This document shows, piece by piece, positions 59,288 through 64,000 of a stretch of 64,000 bases of DNA (position 1 is its first letter; every line of letters begins with the position of its first letter). Origin of the DNA: Candidatus Gastranaerophilus phascolarcticola (GTDB lineage Bacteria > Cyanobacteriota > Vampirovibrionia > Gastranaerophilales > Gastranaerophilaceae). Under the pieces are notes generated by a model. It had not been told where the DNA came from and searched no databases. It saw only the letters and a list, made by a program, of their open reading frames with translations. Position numbers and translations under genes: made by a program. The stretch covers positions 123,421 through 187,420 of the forward strand of contig MOYE01000001.1 of NCBI GenBank assembly GCA_001899335.1, read 5' to 3'.

Positions 59288-60487
59288 TTAATCGTTATAC
59301 CATTCAACGTTTCGAGTTGTGTACATTACAAGGCTTATTATCAGGAATAATACAAAACTTCCGATAATTAACGAAAAGTCTTGAATTACCAGTAATGAAT
59401 AGAAAAATCCATATAGTACAAGCATTATGCAAGAAATTAAAATTGAAAATTTAAGATTTTCGCGTTTTGTCAGTATGAAATAAGTGTATGAACCTATAAG
59501 CGCTATTGTCATTAAGCCTGCAATTAAATACGCTCCGCCAAACGGTATGAATTCAGACAGTGAAACTAGAAGCAGGTAGAAAATTAGCATTGCGGCACCC
59601 ATCATTAAATATTGTAACAGGTGAATCCTGCGGTTTTCTTTTGATGTGATTTCAAAAATGAAGTAGGATAAGAATGTTAATGCTAAAAATAAGAAGGAAT
59701 ATTTGAGTGCTCTTGTCGCCATTCTGTAGTTATCTACTGGCATGAGAAGAGATACGCCGAGTTTCGCATCTTTTAGCGAGCTTACGGCGATGTATGGAAT
59801 TTCCCATTCGCCTTCAAAGTGGTCTGCCGTTACTTCTCTTTCTGTTGGAAGAAAATCTCCCTCAAAACTAGGGTTATTCCAGTCGCCTTCAATTTCAATT
59901 TTATTGTTTAAACCCTCTGGTTTTACATAAATCTCTTTTGAACCGCGAAGTTTATAATTAATTTCAAATGGAATTAGGTTTGTAGAAGTTGTTAAATTTT
60001 TTTTATATGTTGTGTCGTTGCTTGGAATAAATTTACTATCCATAAGTTTGAACTGTGGTTGGGTAACGAACCCTTTAGAGTCGGAAACGTGAAAATATAA
60101 TGCCACTTTTTGATTTTTTAGCGGGCTGAAATTGTTTTCAAAATTCCCTTTAATTTGAACATTGGCAGTGTAGACTGGGACTTTAAAAATTCCTTTTTTT
60201 CTCAATTCTGTAGAGATGAAAATCTCTGCGTCGTAATCGTTAAGAGTAAAGTATTTATAAGGGTTTTTAGGGTCATTTGTCGGCATCGCAAGCTGTGGCG
60301 CAGATAAAACTTGAGTTGCTGCCCAGGATGTTTCAACTTTTCTTTCAGCCTCGCGTTTGTAACTTGAACGATCCTCTACTATTCCGTATAAAAATAGTAT
60401 CGGAATTAAAAGTATCAAAAGCGTTCCAAGAATTGTGTAGAACTTTTTCAACTTAGTACTTTTGTTTTTTTTCGTTTCTTCGCTCAT
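59288..60487 (-). CDS. creD: CreD-like inner membrane protein
   Basis: 399 residues. N-terminal anchor (TILGTLLILLIPILFLYGIV) followed by a periplasmic beta-rich domain with the CreD-type RSSYKREAERKVETSWA and RGSKEIYVKPEG, then five C-terminal membrane helices. CreD is linked to envelope stress and beta-lactam response in Gammaproteobacteria, but its activity is unknown. AGGGGG ribosome site; 17 bp after the stop of the epimerase gene, so in one operon with it. No creBC genes are seen. Confidence 0.85.
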   Translation of the reverse strand: MSEETKKNKSTKLKKFYTILGTLLILLIPILFLYGIVEDRSSYKREAERKVETSWAATQVLSAPQLAMPTNDPKNPYKYFTLNDYDAEIFISTELRKKGIFKVPVYTANVQIKGNFENNFSPLKNQKVALYFHVSDSKGFVTQPQFKLMDSKFIPSNDTTYKKNLTTSTNLIPFEINYKLRGSKEIYVKPEGLNNKIEIEGDWNNPSFEGDFLPTEREVTADHFEGEWEIPYIAVSSLKDAKLGVSLLMPVDNYRMATRALKYSFLFLALTFLSYFIFEITSKENRRIHLLQYLMMGAAMLIFYLLLVSLSEFIPFGGAYLIAGLMTIALIGSYTYFILTKRENLKFSILISCIMLVLYGFFYSLLVIQDFSLIIGSFVLFLIISLVMYTTRNVEWYND

Positions 60488-60504
60488 TGCAAGACCCCCT
60501 TTTG

Positions 60505-61743
60505 TTATTTTTCAGTGCTGAAAGAATAAATTATTTCTCTGTTATATGTTTCACCTTTTTTCAGGATAGGTTTTTCGTCAAATGTGTTTATTGCATCCGG
60601 GAAGAATTGCGGTTCAACGCAAAATCCAGAGCGTTTTTCGTATTTTTTACCGTCTTTACCTGCCGGTTGGGCGTCTTTGCCCAAGTGATTCGCTGTATAG
60701 AATTGAAATCCTGGCAGATTTGTTGCTACGTTTAACTTTATACCTGTTTTAGGAGATTTTACGTTTGCAACTTCAATCATTTTTTCGCCGTCGTAGCCGT
60801 CAATCACGTAGTTTTGGTCAAATCCGGCACCTATTTTCATTTGTTCGTCATCAGAATCAATTACATCTTTTATTGTTTTTGCTTCTCTAAAGTCAAAAGG
60901 TGTATCTTCTACAGACGCAATTTCTCCTGTCGGAACCGCAAGCTCGTTATTTACGGTGTAAGTTGATGAATTCGGCAGCTCGACTATGTGTTCGTATACA
61001 GAATTTTCTTCAGCGTTTTCTGCACCGTCAAGGTTAAAATATGAGTGGTTTGTCATATTTATTACAGTGTCTGCGTCGCTTTCTGCCTCGTATTGAATAT
61101 GAAGTTTATTATCGTTATCAAATTTATACGTTACAGAGGCTTTAACATTACCCGGATAACCGCTTTCCATATCTTTTTTATTATATGTAAACTTGATGCC
61201 GTCTTTTATAATTTCTGCGTCCCAGTTTTTAACGTCAAACCCTTGTGTACCGCCGTGGGAATGAGTTTTACCACCGTCCTTGTTGCATTCAAGTTTGTAT
61301 TCTTTTTCGCCAAGTGTGAATGTTCCGTTATTAATCTTGTTTGCGCACGGTCCAATAGTTCCGCCGGCATGCCCAACAGGTGATTCTTCATACGGTGTTA
61401 CCTTGTCATAACCCTGGGTAACATCAATAAGTTTGCCGTCTTTATCAGGAACTTTTATTGAAACAATCGTTGCGCCAAAACTTGATAAATCAACGCTTGC
61501 ACCATTTTTGTTGGTAATAGTGTAGAGGGTTGTATCTTCTCCGTTTTTGAGTTTTCCAAAAGATTTCTGTTCAATCTTCATTCCGTCAAAAGCAGGGTCA
61601 ATATCTTGCGCCTGAACCTCGACGCTTTTCTCAAAAGAATCCTGTTTTAAGTCTGTTTTAAGAATTGATTGTTGAACCGTTGTTGGTTTTACCGGTTTAT
61701 TAGAATTAAAAAATATAAAATGTGTATTAAAATCTATTGGCAT
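60505..61743 (-). CDS. galM: Aldose 1-epimerase (galactose mutarotase)
   Basis: 412 residues. Interconverts alpha and beta anomers of hexoses. The family signature HSYFNL carries the catalytic His, VEPQFFPDAIN the catalytic Glu, and GGKTHSHGG fits the substrate loop. The usual GRxANRI reads GPCANKI, so a substrate-binding Arg is replaced. An N-terminal extension of about 55 residues without a clear signal peptide precedes the catalytic domain. First gene of the galM-creD unit. Confidence 0.9.
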   Translation of the reverse strand: MPIDFNTHFIFFNSNKPVKPTTVQQSILKTDLKQDSFEKSVEVQAQDIDPAFDGMKIEQKSFGKLKNGEDTTLYTITNKNGASVDLSSFGATIVSIKVPDKDGKLIDVTQGYDKVTPYEESPVGHAGGTIGPCANKINNGTFTLGEKEYKLECNKDGGKTHSHGGTQGFDVKNWDAEIIKDGIKFTYNKKDMESGYPGNVKASVTYKFDNDNKLHIQYEAESDADTVINMTNHSYFNLDGAENAEENSVYEHIVELPNSSTYTVNNELAVPTGEIASVEDTPFDFREAKTIKDVIDSDDEQMKIGAGFDQNYVIDGYDGEKMIEVANVKSPKTGIKLNVATNLPGFQFYTANHLGKDAQPAGKDGKKYEKRSGFCVEPQFFPDAINTFDEKPILKKGETYNREIIYSFSTEK

Positions 61744-61854
61744 ATCATATCCCTTTCATAATTCTCCTGATTTTAGCATGAAAAGATTCTACTTTTGCGC
61801 AATGTAAAGAAGTATGAAATCGGTTTTAATCTATATAAAAAGGAGGCATTTTTA

Positions 61855-62577
61855 ATGAAAGATGAAGATAAATTTCAAGGGCAGGAATGTGATGAAAATA
61901 TGTGTAGTTTTGAGTTTCCAAAACAAATACTTATGGTTGTAACCAATGCTACTCGCGGAGCGAACGGTCAGAAAACCGGCGTTTGGTTTGAAGAATTTGC
62001 AATACCGTATTTGGCATTTTTAGAAGAAGGCTATGAAGTAACAGTTGCCTCTCCTATCGGAGATCCGGCACCGATTGATCCGGCAAGTGAAAATTTAATT
62101 AATGATGTAAAATGGGCACAGGCAAAAAAGGCTTTAAATGCGCCTTTGCGTTTGGATACTGTAGATTATATGGTTTTTGATGCTCTTGTACTTCCGGGTG
62201 GACACGGACCAATGATGGATTTAGCAAAAGATGAAACTTTAGGTAAAATCGTTAACTATTTTGCATCGCAGGATAAACTTATTGCTGCGATTTGTCATGG
62301 TCCTGCGGGCTTGTTGCCGGCGGTAAAAGACGGAATTGCTTTTGTTAACGGAAGACGTTTAACCTGTTTTACAAATGAAGAAGAAATTTGTGCACATAAG
62401 CAGGATTTATTGCCGTTTTACTTAGAGGATGCTCTAAAGACTGCAGGAGCGTTTTTCATACAGGAAGATGTCGGAGTCGTAAACGTAGTTGAAGATGATA
62501 ATTTGATTACGGCACAGAACTTCCAATCAGCCAAAGCCTTTACAGATGCAATAATAAAATATTTATCAGCCCCGTAA
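61855..62577 (+). CDS. DJ-1/PfpI family protein (Hsp31-like)
   Basis: 240 residues from the ATG at 61855, after AAAAGGAGG; the open frame upstream is not used. Class I glutamine-amidotransferase-like fold with nucleophile elbow AAICHGPAGL (Cys147) and ALVLPGGHGPMMDL. The family includes protein/glyoxal deglycases, chaperones and peptidases; the exact activity is not visible. Similar in size to HchA/YhbO relatives. Ends in a terminator. Confidence 0.88.
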   Translation: MKDEDKFQGQECDENMCSFEFPKQILMVVTNATRGANGQKTGVWFEEFAIPYLAFLEEGYEVTVASPIGDPAPIDPASENLINDVKWAQAKKALNAPLRLDTVDYMVFDALVLPGGHGPMMDLAKDETLGKIVNYFASQDKLIAAICHGPAGLLPAVKDGIAFVNGRRLTCFTNEEEICAHKQDLLPFYLEDALKTAGAFFIQEDVGVVNVVEDDNLITAQNFQSAKAFTDAIIKYLSAP

Positions 62578-62592
62578 TGACGGGGCTTTTTT
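62568..62592 (+). terminator. Terminator overlapping the DJ-1 gene stop
   Basis: AGCCCCGT / ACGGGGCT hairpin with TTTTTT; the stop codon lies in its loop. Confidence 0.88.
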
Positions 62593-62631
62593 ACTATTTG
62601 TTAAGAAATCGTAATAATTGAAAAAGAAAAA

Positions 62632-62665
62632 GCAATTCTCTAAGAGCAAAATACTTTATATAAGT
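62632..62665 (+). promoter_or_regulatory. Shared bipartite promoter motif, site 4
   Basis: GCAATT (62632), 17 bases, TTTATATAAGT (62655). No gene follows before a terminator at 62807. Confidence 0.6.
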
Positions 62666-62832
62666 GTAAAGGGAAATTTAATCAAAGTTATTAAATTGGA
62701 TATTAAAAAATAGGAAATAGTTCAAGTTCTTGATAGTTATAAGAACGGAATTGAAAGAAAGTTTTTTATACTCTCTCTCTCTTAATATCCTCGTGTTTAT
62801 TTAATGCTTGCCGTTCAGGCAAGTTTTTTTTT
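62666..62832 (+). ncRNA. Candidate small RNA or decayed gene between promoter and terminator
   Basis: Predicted transcript of about 165 bases from promoter site 4 to the hairpin CTTGCC / GGCAAG with a T9 tail (62807-62832). I see no reasonable reading frame. The ends resemble the unit at 29284-29826 (same promoter motif, TACTCTCTCT near the 3' end, hairpin with T run), so it may be a gene remnant rather than a true RNA. Confidence 0.35.
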
Positions 62833-62835
62833 GTG

Positions 62836-62890
62836 CGAACGTTGCCGTTTAACGCGAGGCATAGCGTAAGCCGGTGTGAAGCAGCGGTGC
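62836..62890 (+). repeat. Structured intergenic element (R6) at the ffh 3' end
   Basis: GC-rich stretch containing CCGTTTAACGCGAG, shared with 37928, and a stem GTAAGC/GCTTAC near the ffh stop. Possibly a distant member of the R1-R4 family. Confidence 0.4.
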
Positions 62891-64000
62891 TTACTTAAAT
62901 TTTCGCATCATTGATTTGGCACGGTTAAGAGCATGGTTACCGAGCTTGCCGTTGTGACCCATTAGCTGCTGTAAGCCTTTCATGCCTTTCATATTTTTCA
63001 TCATTTTGCCCATGTCAGGCATGCCGCCGCCAAAATTTCCCATTTTGCCAAACATATTTTTCATATCAGACATTCCGGTCATCATCATACGCATTTGCTC
63101 AAACTGGGTCATAAATTGGTTTATTTCAACAAGGCTTATGCCGCAACCTTTCGAAATACGTTTTTTACGGCTGGTGTCGATAAGTTTGGGGTTCGCACGT
63201 TCCGCCGGTGTCATACTTTGAATGAAAACTTCAAAACGCTTAAATTGTTTTTCGCTTTCGTGTGTAAGTTTTTGTTTGTCGTCACCTGAAATATTCAATC
63301 CCGGAATCATTCCCAATATGTTACCAAATGAGCCGAGAGCATTCATTTGTTTTTGAAGTTTTAAAAAGTCATTGAACGAAAATTCTGATTTTTGTAATTT
63401 TTCTTCGAGTTCAAGAGCTTGTTTCTCATCGAAAACTTCCTGCGCTTTTTCAACAAGAGAAACTATATCTCCCATCCCGAGAATTCTTGTTGCCATACGG
63501 TCTGGATGAAATTCTTCCAATGCATTAAGTTTCTCTCCCGTACCGGTCAATTTGATTGGCTTACCTGTACAGTGAACAACACTTAAAGCTGCACCACCCC
63601 GGGAGTCACCGTCAAGTTTTGTCAGAACTAAACCTGTCAGACCCAGCTGGGCATCAAAATTTTCTGCAACATTAACAGATTCCTGACCAACCATTGCGTC
63701 TATTACAAGCAGCTTTTCATCAGGGTTAAACATTCTGTCGATTAGAAGAAGTTCCGCCATCATTTCGGTGTCAATTTGCAAACGTCCCGCGGTATCTAAG
63801 ATTAGTGTGTCAAAATTATTACTATTTGCATACTCAATTGCAGATTTTACTATTCCCTGAACATCAGTGGAGCCATCTATTGAAAAAACTTCTGTTTCGC
63901 ATTCTTTACCGAGTGTTTTTAACTGTGTAATAGCAGCGGGACGATACACGTCACAGGCTACAAGCAACGGATTTCTTCCGTCTTTTCTTAATTTTATGGC
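62891..64000 (-). CDS. ffh: Signal recognition particle protein Ffh (5' end outside window)
   Basis: The visible C-terminal 369 residues; the frame is open to the window edge, so the N domain and P-loop lie outside. The GTPase G domain is seen from LLVACDVYRPAAITQLKTLG through LILDTAGR (DTAGR motif) and TKLDGDSRGGAALS. The M domain has FIQSMTPAERANP, RKKRISKGCG and a Met/Gly-rich tail that binds signal peptides and 4.5S RNA. Full-length Ffh is about 450 residues. Confidence 0.96.
   Translation of the reverse strand, partial: AIKLRKDGRNPLLVACDVYRPAAITQLKTLGKECETEVFSIDGSTDVQGIVKSAIEYANSNNFDTLILDTAGRLQIDTEMMAELLLIDRMFNPDEKLLVIDAMVGQESVNVAENFDAQLGLTGLVLTKLDGDSRGGAALSVVHCTGKPIKLTGTGEKLNALEEFHPDRMATRILGMGDIVSLVEKAQEVFDEKQALELEEKLQKSEFSFNDFLKLQKQMNALGSFGNILGMIPGLNISGDDKQKLTHESEKQFKRFEVFIQSMTPAERANPKLIDTSRKKRISKGCGISLVEINQFMTQFEQMRMMMTGMSDMKNMFGKMGNFGGGMPDMGKMMKNMKGMKGLQQLMGHNGKLGNHALNRAKSMMRKFK

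Overview
The window reads as chromosomal DNA of a Gram-negative, AT-rich bacterium related to non-photosynthetic cyanobacteria; a gut Melainabacteria/Vampirovibrionia (Gastranaerophilales-type) is the best guess. The basis is lpxA and an LptF/LptG permease (outer membrane with lipid A), a cyanobacterial-type PDZ/radical-SAM DUF512 protein, a GH57 glucan enzyme, and many lineage-specific proteins I do not recognise. No rRNA is present and the organism is inferred, not proven.

Layout. 1-1004: 3' part of a prepilin-like adhesin whose frame opens directly behind a poly-G run. 1180-9540: sugar and envelope metabolism (GH57 enzyme, glmS with a coupled 50-aa gene, a lone sugar ABC permease, a phosphohexomutase, a PadR regulator, the DUF512 protein). 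9701-16130: a large acidic membrane protein, a sigma-like factor and a zinc-ribbon/ATPase/TPR regulator. 16163-35521: a second prepilin, an HTH gene, an LptF/G operon, lineage-specific proteins around rpsT and pnp, lpxA, a third prepilin with an internal G12 tract, an M29 aminopeptidase and two WYL regulators. 35625-58669: accessory island starting beside a tRNA-Met. It holds a Mu-like transposition module, a Gabija-like OLD nuclease/UvrD helicase pair, an Mrr nuclease, an unknown PD-(D/E)XK-like protein, a type I R-M system with an invertible hsdS, a catalytic-domain-only integrase, an unknown membrane protein and HipBA. 58738-64000: core genes again (hypothetical, creD-like, galM, PfpI/DJ-1 family, ffh).

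How parts work together. hsdR-hsdM-hsdS form one operon; a silent hsdS half-gene and a tyrosine recombinase lie between perfect 96-bp inverted repeats, so inversion should swap the second target-recognition domain and change DNA methylation. Three prepilin paralogues share an N-terminal half and vary in a C-terminal domain resembling DUF1566/Lcl; two carry poly-G tracts inside the coding frame, suggesting ON/OFF switching of surface fibres.

The least explained signals are: (i) a dispersed repeat family folding into stems with compensatory changes, one copy read in frame inside a gene; (ii) a bipartite promoter-like motif, GCAATT-N17-TTTATA, with identical spacing at four loci, three of them before lineage-specific genes and one before a gene-less transcript-like unit; (iii) the left end of the Mu-like element, with two 28-bp direct repeats 60 bp apart and five TTGCACT heptamers in helical phase.
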